Position numbers and translations under genes: made by a program. From the NCBI RefSeq assembly GCF_007474535.1, contig NZ_VKNW01000007.1, positions 1 to 64,000 on the forward strand: a DNA stretch of 64,000 bases, in the 5' to 3' direction. Of the stretch, positions 54,312 through 62,490 are shown piece by piece. Every line of letters starts with the position of its first letter. The stretch's first letter is position 1. This DNA comes from Chryseobacterium echinoideorum (GTDB lineage: Bacteria > Bacteroidota > Bacteroidia > Flavobacteriales > Weeksellaceae). The notes under the pieces were generated by a model, which saw only the letters and a list, made by a program, of their open reading frames with translations, was not told the DNA's origin and ran no database searches.

Positions 54312-54979
54312 AGTAAATAAATTTGTTAGTAAAAAAGTTTTTTTGAATTATAGAAATTATTTTTAGACTCGATCATTTTTTCCAAAAATATTGAATTAAA
54401 TGTGCTGCAATTTAATAATTAATTATCTCCAAAATAATTGATTAATTTAAAATATTTACAAATAATGGGAATTATTTATAAATTATTACTTATGATTAAA
54501 TTATAAATAATTAAAATTCAATGTTTTACATAATAAATAAAAACCTTTTAAATTATATTTGCTATTATTATTCATAAATAAATGATATATATGCTATGTT
54601 TAAAGATTAAATTTATTTGAATAAAAAAAGTGTCGTAATTTATTTCACGAACAGCAAACTTCTTAAACAATTCATTTTAAAGAACTTAATACAAATTAAT
54701 CTGTCTATGTTTTTACCGAAACTTTTGATGAAAATATAAAATTCATAAATTATTACAACGATTGCTTGTACAATTGATGATCTATAATTAGTTTTAAAAT
54801 AAATCAAAAAGTAATGAAAAATGTGTTTTATCTGCTACATTTCTTTAAAAAGTGAAATTATTATTCTTTACTCATTAGAAACCTACAGTTGATCTCTTAT
54901 TTTCATTAATAAGAGCAGTAATCTAAGACAGATTCTCACCAGAAATATAACGTATTATCCAAAAACTAAATTAACTATT
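54312..54979. other. 668-base very AT-rich gap between divergent secreted-protein genes
   Basis: Long A/T runs and only short random frames. It must contain the promoters of the lipoprotein operon (minus) and of family member 3 (plus); I see no exact TAnnTTTG box near either start. No tRNA, hairpin terminator or repeat copy stands out. It is the most AT-rich long stretch in the window. Confidence 0.6.
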
Positions 54980-55540
54980 ATGAAAAAGAACATTTTAACT
55001 TTATTCTCTTTAGTGTGGCTTTCAGTATATACTAATGCTCAGCAGTCGACTTTGCTTGTTTACAATTATTCTTCCTACTTTCTGGAAGCAAGAATTGAAG
55101 CGAATGGTCTAAACGGCAATTGTTATCCGAGAATTTCAAGCAACGATTACAGCAGCTACAATCTAACTTTTGATCCTGCAAGTGGAGGGACTCCTTTTAT
55201 TGCACAGTTTAAAAAATTCAATCAGGGATTATCTTCTACCCCACCGGTTAGCCAATGGTTGGTACAAAGTTCAGCTACCAATCCTCCGTTATGGAGAATT
55301 CCCAGTCATCCTGTATTTGTTGATACCAGTGTTTTTACAACATCAACAGACTGGACAGATTGTCTGATGGTTGCAAGAGATGCCAGCTTTAATTACGGTG
55401 CAGAGCTTGAATTGGGTGATCCTGCCTATGACTCCTGCAACGGTGTTTCAGAAACCTATCAATTCAGATCAACTTTGGAAGGAGAATGGTTTACGCTTAC
55501 TTCGGGATCTGAGAAATTCACTATTGTACAGGTTTTTTAA
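54980..55540 (+). CDS. Secreted protein of the same paralogous family, member 3
   Basis: 186 residues, signal peptide MKKNILTLFSLVWLSVYTNAQ. The mature start QQSTLLVYNYSSYF, NCYPRISS, DPASGG, RIPSHPVF, TSTDW and the end GEWFTLTSGSEKF plus VQVF place it with the genes at 52841 and 53372, though on the other strand and 0.67 kb away. It has the two Cys regions in the same relative places. Divergence between the three is large outside these motifs, so duplication is old. Function unknown. Confidence 0.8.
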   Translation: MKKNILTLFSLVWLSVYTNAQQSTLLVYNYSSYFLEARIEANGLNGNCYPRISSNDYSSYNLTFDPASGGTPFIAQFKKFNQGLSSTPPVSQWLVQSSATNPPLWRIPSHPVFVDTSVFTTSTDWTDCLMVARDASFNYGAELELGDPAYDSCNGVSETYQFRSTLEGEWFTLTSGSEKFTIVQVF

Positions 55541-55551
55541 CCTTAAAAAAT

Positions 55552-55574
55552 AAGGCTGATCATCTGTCAGCCTT
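55552..55574. terminator. Bidirectional terminator
   Basis: aaggctga (55552-55559) with tcagcctt (55567-55574), 7-base loop, T/A tracts outside; lies between convergent genes. Confidence 0.8.
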
Positions 55575-55586
55575 TATTTTAATTTA

Positions 55587-57176
55587 TTATTTCACTCTTT
55601 TCGCCATATAATCACTTTCGTTTCCTAGGCGGTCAATGGCTTTTATTGCTACTGCATTTAATGTTTTACCATTTTTAAGCTTAGGGATTTCTTTTGAAAG
55701 TTTATCCAGAGTGAGGATTTCGGTTTCCCAGACTCCGTTGTACTGTGTAAAAAGCACCCATTGAAAAACATTTGCTATTTTTTTTGAACTCCAGCTTGTT
55801 TGTACGAAACTGCCGTTGTCATTGGTAAATAAAGTGGGTCTTTCTAAAGGTGTTGTTTTGATCCACGGACTTCTCGGCGGTAATGCTTTTTCTTTATAAG
55901 GTCCGTTCTTCAATGTGGGCAGCATATTGGCATTTTTCGTTAAGCCGGCAATACTCCAATGAATTGTTCCTGTATTGTTATTTAAAATCTGTCTTGATAT
56001 TTCAACCTGATTTTTAATCTCAGAAGGACGATCAGAAACTTTTACTTCTACCGTATTTAAGCCGGGCCAGAGATGGCGGTTCATGGTATTTTCTGATTTC
56101 CACCAATTGAGCAAAGCAGGAAAACTTTGTCCTTTAGACTCAATAGGCCAGTATAACTGTGGCGAAAAATAATCTACCCAACCTTTATTAAGCCATAATT
56201 TAGCATCAGCGTACAACTCATCATATTGTGACGAACCGACAATTCCTTCAGGATAACCGGGTTTCCAAATCCCGAACGGACTGATTCCGAACTTTACATA
56301 ATTTTTTTCTGCATGAATTTCTTTATAAATTCTTTCTACAAATTTATTGACGTTATCTCTTCTCCAGTCTGCCCTGTTTAATGTTCCTCCACTTTTTACA
56401 TATTCGTTCCAGGTTGTATGATCGGGGAAATCTGCTCCACGGTTATACGTTGCATAGGGATAAAAATAGTCATCAAAATGTACGGCATCAATATCATATC
56501 TTTTCACAATGTCTTTGACCACATTAGAAACGTGCCCCTGAGTTTTCGGATTAGCAGGATCAAACCAGTACATTCCGTTTTTTAATCTGATGGTTATATC
56601 GGAAAGTTTATTAACCATTGATTGATTTGTGACTGTTCCTCCGTTGGAATGATGCGCTCTGTAGGGATTCAGCCATACATGAAGTTCCATTCCTCTTTTA
56701 TGGGATTCTTCAATCCAGAACTGCAAAGGATCGTAATTGGGATAAGGCGGCTCGCCGGTTTTTCCGGTTAAGAAATACGACCAAGGCTCAAGCTCGCTCG
56801 TATATAAAGCGTCTGCAGAAGGACGAACCTGAAAAATCACAGCATTAAAATTGTTTTCCTCTAACATATTCAACATACTGATGGCTTCTCTCTTTTGCTG
56901 CTCTACAGAAAGATTGTTTCTTGAAGGCCAGTTGATATTGGCCACACTTGCGATCCAGACTCCGCGGAATTCACGGTTGATTGCCGGAAGATCAACTTTC
57001 AAGTCTTCTTCAACTGCTGCAATAGGCGGAATAGGTTTAGGATCTGGAATTTTAACGGTCTTGTTTGGTGCTTTTGCGGGTTTTGTCGCAGTTAATTTTT
57101 CTTTGACAGCACACGAAGTACTGAAAGATGCAAACAATCCCAAAAGGCAGACTAATTTTATGTGAGTGATTTTCAT
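55587..57176 (-). CDS. GH10-like (DUF187) lipoprotein glycoside hydrolase
   Basis: A 529-residue lipoprotein (signal to FSTSC; ATG 57176 chosen, since an upstream TTG adds five residues). After a Pro/Lys-rich linker comes a TIM-barrel of the glycosyl hydrolase-like GH10/YngK family: REFRGVWIASVANINWPSR, NFNAVIFQVRPSADALY, GMELHVWLNPYRAH, FDPANP, and DAVHFDDYFYPY, where the acidic pair is probably catalytic. The C-terminal part (about 430-529) is a fibronectin-like domain. Related proteins act on bacterial or host glycans, possibly peptidoglycan; the substrate is unknown. The M23 peptidase gene is immediately upstream on the same strand, hinting at a cell-wall role. Confidence 0.9.
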   Translation of the reverse strand: MKITHIKLVCLLGLFASFSTSCAVKEKLTATKPAKAPNKTVKIPDPKPIPPIAAVEEDLKVDLPAINREFRGVWIASVANINWPSRNNLSVEQQKREAISMLNMLEENNFNAVIFQVRPSADALYTSELEPWSYFLTGKTGEPPYPNYDPLQFWIEESHKRGMELHVWLNPYRAHHSNGGTVTNQSMVNKLSDITIRLKNGMYWFDPANPKTQGHVSNVVKDIVKRYDIDAVHFDDYFYPYATYNRGADFPDHTTWNEYVKSGGTLNRADWRRDNVNKFVERIYKEIHAEKNYVKFGISPFGIWKPGYPEGIVGSSQYDELYADAKLWLNKGWVDYFSPQLYWPIESKGQSFPALLNWWKSENTMNRHLWPGLNTVEVKVSDRPSEIKNQVEISRQILNNNTGTIHWSIAGLTKNANMLPTLKNGPYKEKALPPRSPWIKTTPLERPTLFTNDNGSFVQTSWSSKKIANVFQWVLFTQYNGVWETEILTLDKLSKEIPKLKNGKTLNAVAIKAIDRLGNESDYMAKRVK

Positions 57177-57280
57177 TGATCTATGATTCAAACTGATCGA
57201 TTATTAAGGATTTCAAGATAATAAAATTCAGAATATAAAAAAAGCATATACCTGCCTACTCTTATTAATAATGACAAAAA

Positions 57281-58390
57281 TTATTCAAGCCTGTCTGAAT
57301 ACATAAATCCTTCTGCTCCGTCAGAGGTTTTTACGTGACACCAGTCTTTTCCTGCTGCAAGAATTGTTATGGCTGTTCTGTCTGTTAATTTTTTAAGAAT
57401 GGTGTAATTAATACCCGGTCCGGATCTCAGAACAGATTCTGCTTTGACGAACTTGGCAGAAAATATTTTCAATGGAGGAGAAACAGACTCAGGGAGTTTA
57501 CGGTTTTTCACAAAAGGGTAAGGGTCTATCGCTCCTCCTGAAGTGTAAATTCCGAAATGAAGATGGGGTGCTCCTCCTGCTGCATTCCCTGTACTTCCCA
57601 CTAATCCTAATGTGTCACCTGCTTTTACCCGCTGTCCGTTGTTTGCAATAATACTGTCTAAATGGGCATAATAGTAAGAATAATTCATTTCCGAATCTCT
57701 TATCCACACCTGTTTTCCGCCTAACCCCTGATTTCCGGTTCTTGTGACAGTTCCGCTGATCACGGCAGTTACAGGAGTTCCCTTTCGTGCAAAAATATCT
57801 ATTCCTTCATGGCTTCTGCCGCCGCCGTCACGGCTTGCTCCCCAAAAACTCTGAACATCTTTATTTCCTTTTCCTGATACAGGAAAATCGAGTGAAGGCT
57901 GTGTATATATCTTCAAAGCAAATGTTCCTGTGAAATTAATTTCCGGCTGTACAATAATTTTATAGCATCCTGTATTTTCAATTCTTTTTCTGAATTTCCC
58001 GTTACTGATCATAGCACTTTCTGCCTTTTCCTTGGAATAATTGTTTTCGCTGATGTCTACAAAGATTTTCGTGTGGGGATCATTGGCGATTGCTTCCACC
58101 ACTAAAAGCTGTCCGTGCTGAAGTTCTAAAGAATAACCCAAAGCAGGAATATTGCTGTCATTGATCTGTACAGAAAAAACAGCGTCCTCTTTTATGACTA
58201 ACTGATTATCTGCTGCAGATGCAAAATTTGTTTTCCATTGTGTCATGAGACTGTCTGCACCTGAGAAACTTCTTTCATATTTGATACGCTCTGAAGTTTC
58301 AAAAATATTTCTTGCTTTTTTTAATCCGTCACATGATATGAGAATAATAAAAAGAAAAGAAATAATGAAGATGGATCGGAATTTTTTCAT
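57281..58390 (-). CDS. M23 family metallopeptidase with SH3 domain, lipoprotein
   Basis: A 369-residue envelope peptidase. Lipoprotein signal MKKFRSIFIISFLFIILISC; the ATG at 58390 was chosen because the frame upstream codes for no recognisable sequence. The M23 (LytM) domain has the zinc motifs HEGIDIFARKGTPV and HLHFGIY, so the catalytic set is complete and the protein should cleave peptidoglycan cross-bridges. A bacterial SH3 domain closes the protein (VLRSGPGINYTILKKL to GFMYSDRLE), likely for binding the wall. The N-terminal 150 residues are a beta domain of unknown role. Confidence 0.94.
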   Translation of the reverse strand: MKKFRSIFIISFLFIILISCDGLKKARNIFETSERIKYERSFSGADSLMTQWKTNFASAADNQLVIKEDAVFSVQINDSNIPALGYSLELQHGQLLVVEAIANDPHTKIFVDISENNYSKEKAESAMISNGKFRKRIENTGCYKIIVQPEINFTGTFALKIYTQPSLDFPVSGKGNKDVQSFWGASRDGGGRSHEGIDIFARKGTPVTAVISGTVTRTGNQGLGGKQVWIRDSEMNYSYYYAHLDSIIANNGQRVKAGDTLGLVGSTGNAAGGAPHLHFGIYTSGGAIDPYPFVKNRKLPESVSPPLKIFSAKFVKAESVLRSGPGINYTILKKLTDRTAITILAAGKDWCHVKTSDGAEGFMYSDRLE

Positions 58391-58565
58391 GCTCAGCTCT
58401 ATATCAGTTTGTTTAGGTTCGCTTATGAAGTTTAAAATAATTGATTGTAAATGAATACATAAAGTCTTAATTAATAAAAAACTCTTTATCATAAGATATT
58501 CTAAATGATTTTTATACAAATATTCAGCCGTTAACAGATGAATGTTATACTTAGCTCAATAGAAA

Positions 58566-58588
58566 AAGCCCCGGAAATTCCGAGGCTT
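58566..58588 (-). terminator. Terminator of typA
   Basis: aagccccggaa (58566-58576) pairs with 58578-58588, one mismatch; minus-strand T-run follows. Confidence 0.85.
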
Positions 58589-58610
58589 GATTGATATTTT
58601 AGATGGCAAA

Positions 58611-60416
58611 TTATGCTTTTGCCATTCTTTCCACTTTTTTTCTTTCTTCTTCAGAAAGCAATTTCTTTCTCATTCTGATGAAGTTTGGAGTTACCTCTAT
58701 CGCTTCATCACCTTGGATGTATTCCATACATTCTTCCAGAGAGAATAAGATTTTCGGTGCAACACCAGTATCTTTATCTTTACCTGAAGCTCTCATGTTA
58801 TTCAACTGTTTTGCTTCTACGATATTTACTACCAAATCTCCCGGCTTGTTTTGCTCACCGATGATCATACCTGCATAAATTTCTTCACCCGGATCTACAA
58901 AAAACTTACCTCTGTCCTGTAGTTTAGCAATAGAATATTCAGTTGCCGGACCTTGAGTTTTGCTGATCAATACCCCATTGTTTCTTCCCGGAATCGCACC
59001 TTTGAAAGGCTTGTATTCTGTGAAACGGTGTGCCATAATAGCCTCACCTGCAGTAGCGGTCAACATCTGAGAACGCAGCCCGATCAAACCTCTTGAAGGA
59101 ATTTCAAATTCCATGTGCTGCATCTCTCCTTTAGTTTCCATAATATGAAGATCCCCTTTTCTCTGAGTAGCCAGATCAATTACCCTTGAAGCATACTCCT
59201 CAGGAACGTCTACCACCAAAGATTCGTAAGGCTCGCATTTTTCACCGTCAATTTCTCTCAGGATAACCTGCGGCTGACCGATCGTCATTTCATACCCTTC
59301 TCTTCTCATGGTTTCAATTAAAACGGATAAGTGAAGAATACCTCTACCAAAAACAAGGAATGTATTGGCATCATCTGTCTGCTGAACTCTTAGTGCAAGG
59401 TTTTTCTCTAATTCTTTGTGTAATCTTTCTTTCAGGTGGTTAGAAGTAACATATTTACCGTCTTTACCAAAGAAAGGTGAATTGTTGATGGAGAATGTCA
59501 TGTTAAGGGTAGGCTCATCAATCGCCGTTCTTTCCAATGGTTCAGGATTTTCAAGATCTACGAAAGAATCACCGATCTGGAAAGCATCAAAACCTACTAC
59601 CGCACAGATGTCTCCTGCCTGCACTTCGGTTACTTTTTTCTTTCCTAAACCTTCAAAAACATACAGTTCCTTTACCTTTCCTTTTACGATTTTTCCGTCT
59701 GCCTGTGCAAGACCGATCCATTGAGATTCCTTAAGCTCCCCTCTTGTTACTTTTCCGATCGCAATTCTTCCCAAGAAAGAAGAAAAATCAAGAGAAGTAA
59801 TCTGCATCTGAAGATTTCCTTCAGAAACTTTTGGTGCAGGAACATATTGTAAAATACCATCTAATAATGGTAAAATATCTTCGGTCTGTTCCAATGAAGT
59901 GTTGAACCAACCTTGTTTTGAAGAACCGTAGAATGTTGGGAAATCCAACTGCTCTTCAGTGGCTTCCAAGTTAAAGAACAAATCAAAAACCTGATCATGA
60001 ACTTCATCCGGACGACAGTTAGGCTTGTCTACTTTGTTGATTACCACCAATGGTCTTAATCCTAATTCCAAAGCTTTCTGCAATACGAATCTTGTCTGAG
60101 GCATTGGTCCTTCAAATGCATCTACCAACAAGATTACTCCATCTGCCATTTTCAATACTCTTTCTACTTCCCCACCAAAATCGGCGTGACCGGGAGTATC
60201 AATTACATTAATTTTTGTATCTTTATAAGTAACAGAAATATTTTTTGATAAAATGGTAATTCCTCTTTCTCTTTCAAGATCGTTGTTATCCATTATTAAT
60301 TCTCCACTTTCCTGATTTTCTCTGAAAATGTTTGTAGCATGAATAATCTTATCAACCAAAGTAGTTTTACCGTGGTCAACGTGTGCGATAATCGCAATAT
60401 TTCTAATGTTTTGCAT
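58611..60416 (-). CDS. typA: Translational GTPase TypA/BipA
   Basis: A ribosome-binding GTPase of 601 residues that helps large-subunit assembly and stress responses. G1 is AHVDHGKTTL (11-20), G2 lies in RERGITILSKN, G3 is DTPGHADFGGEV, and G4 is NKVDKP. Domain II, the EF-G-like domains III and V (GRGILHLSVLIETMRREG), and the specific C-terminal domain (IEVTPNFIRMRKKLL) are all present at the expected length. It is monocistronic. A TAnnTTCG box at 60435-60442 is the promoter candidate. Confidence 0.98.
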   Translation of the reverse strand: MQNIRNIAIIAHVDHGKTTLVDKIIHATNIFRENQESGELIMDNNDLERERGITILSKNISVTYKDTKINVIDTPGHADFGGEVERVLKMADGVILLVDAFEGPMPQTRFVLQKALELGLRPLVVINKVDKPNCRPDEVHDQVFDLFFNLEATEEQLDFPTFYGSSKQGWFNTSLEQTEDILPLLDGILQYVPAPKVSEGNLQMQITSLDFSSFLGRIAIGKVTRGELKESQWIGLAQADGKIVKGKVKELYVFEGLGKKKVTEVQAGDICAVVGFDAFQIGDSFVDLENPEPLERTAIDEPTLNMTFSINNSPFFGKDGKYVTSNHLKERLHKELEKNLALRVQQTDDANTFLVFGRGILHLSVLIETMRREGYEMTIGQPQVILREIDGEKCEPYESLVVDVPEEYASRVIDLATQRKGDLHIMETKGEMQHMEFEIPSRGLIGLRSQMLTATAGEAIMAHRFTEYKPFKGAIPGRNNGVLISKTQGPATEYSIAKLQDRGKFFVDPGEEIYAGMIIGEQNKPGDLVVNIVEAKQLNNMRASGKDKDTGVAPKILFSLEECMEYIQGDEAIEVTPNFIRMRKKLLSEEERKKVERMAKA

Positions 60417-60584
60417 GAATGATTTTTACGGGTGCGAAATTAGTGATTTTTAATGAATTAAACATCAACAATATCTATTATTTAACAAATTAATAATGAA
60501 GACGTTATTCGGAAGAACTAAAAACAAGGAAGATTCTGAGATCTGAAAATAATCGTCCCGATTAAATTTTACAGTCTTACAAAA

Positions 60585-60618
60585 AAAAGGTTTAAATCTA
60601 TGGAGACTTAAACCTTTT
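60585..60618 (-). terminator. Terminator of the PfpI gene
   Basis: aaaaggtttaa (60585-60595) pairs with 60608-60618, 12-base loop, eight T on the minus strand. Confidence 0.82.
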
Positions 60619-60654
60619 CTACTTAACTTATAAAATACAATATATTGGATGCTT

Positions 60655-61203
60655 TTATAAGGTCTGTTCCTGATGTTTTCCTTCTTTTACTTCTTCTACC
60701 AGTTTCGCATTAAAGGCAGGCAGATCTTCAGGAGTTCTGCTCGTAACCAGACCGCTGTCTACCACTACTTCGCTGTCTTCCCATTTGGCACCCGCATTTT
60801 TCAGATCTTTACTGATAGATTGTACAGAAGTCATGTTACGACCTTCCACAGCATCAGCGTTGATAAGAATCTGAGGTCCATGACAGATTGCTGCGACCGG
60901 TTTATGCTGCTTGAAAAAATCTTTAACGAATGATAAAGCTTCCTCATTGGTTCTCAATTGATCCGGGTTGATGACACCACCCGGTAAAACCAGTGCATCA
61001 TAATCTGATGCCGATGCTTCACTTAATTTTTTATCAACGGAATATTCTTTCCCCCAGTCTTTCCCTGACCATGCTTTAATGCTTCCGCTTTCTGGACTCA
61101 CAATATGAGCTGTCCATCCCTGCTGTTCCAAATGTTCTTTTGGAGAACTTAGTTCGCTTTCTTCAAATCCGTGTGTTGCCAAAATGGCGATTTTTTTAGA
61201 CAT
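60655..61203 (-). CDS. PfpI/DJ-1 family protein (type 1 glutamine amidotransferase-like)
   Basis: A 182-residue DJ-1/PfpI fold. Nucleophile elbow Cys107 with the following His (AAICHGPQILI), acidic partner in HGFEESEL, and the strand DYDALVLPGGVINPD. The closest remembered relatives are general stress protein 18/YhbO, reported as protease-like or deglycase enzymes for glycated proteins. Length is normal; no signal peptide. It stands alone. Confidence 0.94.
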   Translation of the reverse strand: MSKKIAILATHGFEESELSSPKEHLEQQGWTAHIVSPESGSIKAWSGKDWGKEYSVDKKLSEASASDYDALVLPGGVINPDQLRTNEEALSFVKDFFKQHKPVAAICHGPQILINADAVEGRNMTSVQSISKDLKNAGAKWEDSEVVVDSGLVTSRTPEDLPAFNAKLVEEVKEGKHQEQTL

Positions 61204-61416
61204 ATTATTAAATTTTTGGTGTTATGTACTAAGAGACTTGAAAAAATAATGCCGTGAACTGAATTGAAATGCTAAAACTTTGTTAAATGAACTGTTAAAA
61301 TTATTTATTGAGCTTTATTAATGCTTTTATATAATGATCCACCTGAAAACTTTTGAAATTATAAGCTGATATCCCAACAATTGACCATACTGATGAGAAT
61401 CCTATAAGACTTTTTG

Positions 61417-61680
61417 TTAAATTTTTAAAAATCTGCTGTAAAGCAATACTGCCACTATTTGCAAAACAATAATAAAACCCGTTTTGAAGATAAACGATTT
61501 TTTGGAGATCTTATGTCTGAAAAGGATCATTCCCAGAATAGTTCCTATGGTTCCGCCTAATAAAGTCATCGTTAATAAAGTAGATTCAGGGATTCTTCTC
61601 TGACGCTTTACTGCTTTCATTTTATCAAATCCAAATAATCCAAAGCTGATGATACTGATCACAGACACATAATAAATCAT
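61417..61680 (-). CDS. DUF1294 family small membrane protein
   Basis: An 87-residue inner-membrane protein. The DUF1294 core FGFDKMKAVKRQRRIPESTLL followed by GGTIGTILGMILFRHK is clear. Three hydrophobic segments. An ATG at 61728 would give 103 residues, but a TATATTTG box lies between the two ATGs, so the shorter start is preferred. Function unknown; the family is sometimes fused to cold-shock domains. Confidence 0.85.
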   Translation of the reverse strand: MIYYVSVISIISFGLFGFDKMKAVKRQRRIPESTLLTMTLLGGTIGTILGMILFRHKISKKSFIFKTGFIIVLQIVAVLLYSRFLKI

Positions 61681-61685
61681 AGCTG

Positions 61686-61693
61686 CAAATATA
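61686..61693 (-). promoter_or_regulatory. -7 box directly before the DUF1294 start
   Basis: Minus-strand TATATTTG, with TTG 16 bases upstream. Only five bases separate it from the ATG at 61680, which would make the transcript nearly leaderless. Confidence 0.45.
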
Positions 61694-61738
61694 CATAACC
61701 TGAACGAGCCAATGTGATTATAAACCATTTGTTGTAAT

Positions 61739-61848
61739 GATGGTTATTTTATCACAACGCAAAAGCTGTTCACAAAGCTCACAAGTATTGTGTTCTTGGT
61801 GAAATTTTTAGTGTTTTGTGATTGAAACAATAGTATGATCAATAACGG
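61739..61848 (-). repeat. Dispersed intergenic repeat, copy B (partner at 4324-4436)
   Basis: The reverse complement carries the same ordered blocks as copy A near rpoD (ttattgatcatacta, atttcaccaag, tgagctttgtga). It fills the gap between DUF1294 and the next gene. Confidence 0.75.
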
Positions 61849-61872
61849 ATATCCAAAATAAAAAAGCTCTGA

Positions 61873-62271
<399 letters not shown>

Positions 62272-62396
62272 AAGTTAATTTTAAGAGTGATTCTATCTTG
62301 CTCTGTGTAAAAACAAAAGAACTTAATACTACTCGTCTCTTCGAGTTATTTTAAAAAAAGTATCGGGAAGTTTGTTTTAAGGATTGAAGTAAACCA

Positions 62397-62433
62397 TGTC
62401 AAGGTTGAGCAGTTCTATGTAATAACCTTGACA
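62397..62433. repeat. Inverted repeat downstream of the HsdR gene
   Basis: tgtcaaggtt (62397-62406) pairs exactly with aaccttgaca (62424-62433). The same word makes the palindrome at 35683-35715. Its position near the end of hsdR fits an RNA-end hairpin, but there is no clear T-run. Confidence 0.55.
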
Positions 62434-62490
62434 AGATTGTTGCTAATTCTAAAAAAGTCATTGTATAATTATTTTTTCTAATATTTATGT

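Noticed and set aside
54312-54979. Possible replication origin because of extreme AT content
   Set aside because: No DnaA-box cluster or dnaA/dnaN neighbour; AT-richness alone is not evidence.
52841-55540. Type IX secretion cargo for the three secreted paralogues
   Set aside because: Their C-termini lack the glycine/lysine-rich sorting domain pattern I would expect, and the proteins are too short to carry one in addition to a domain.
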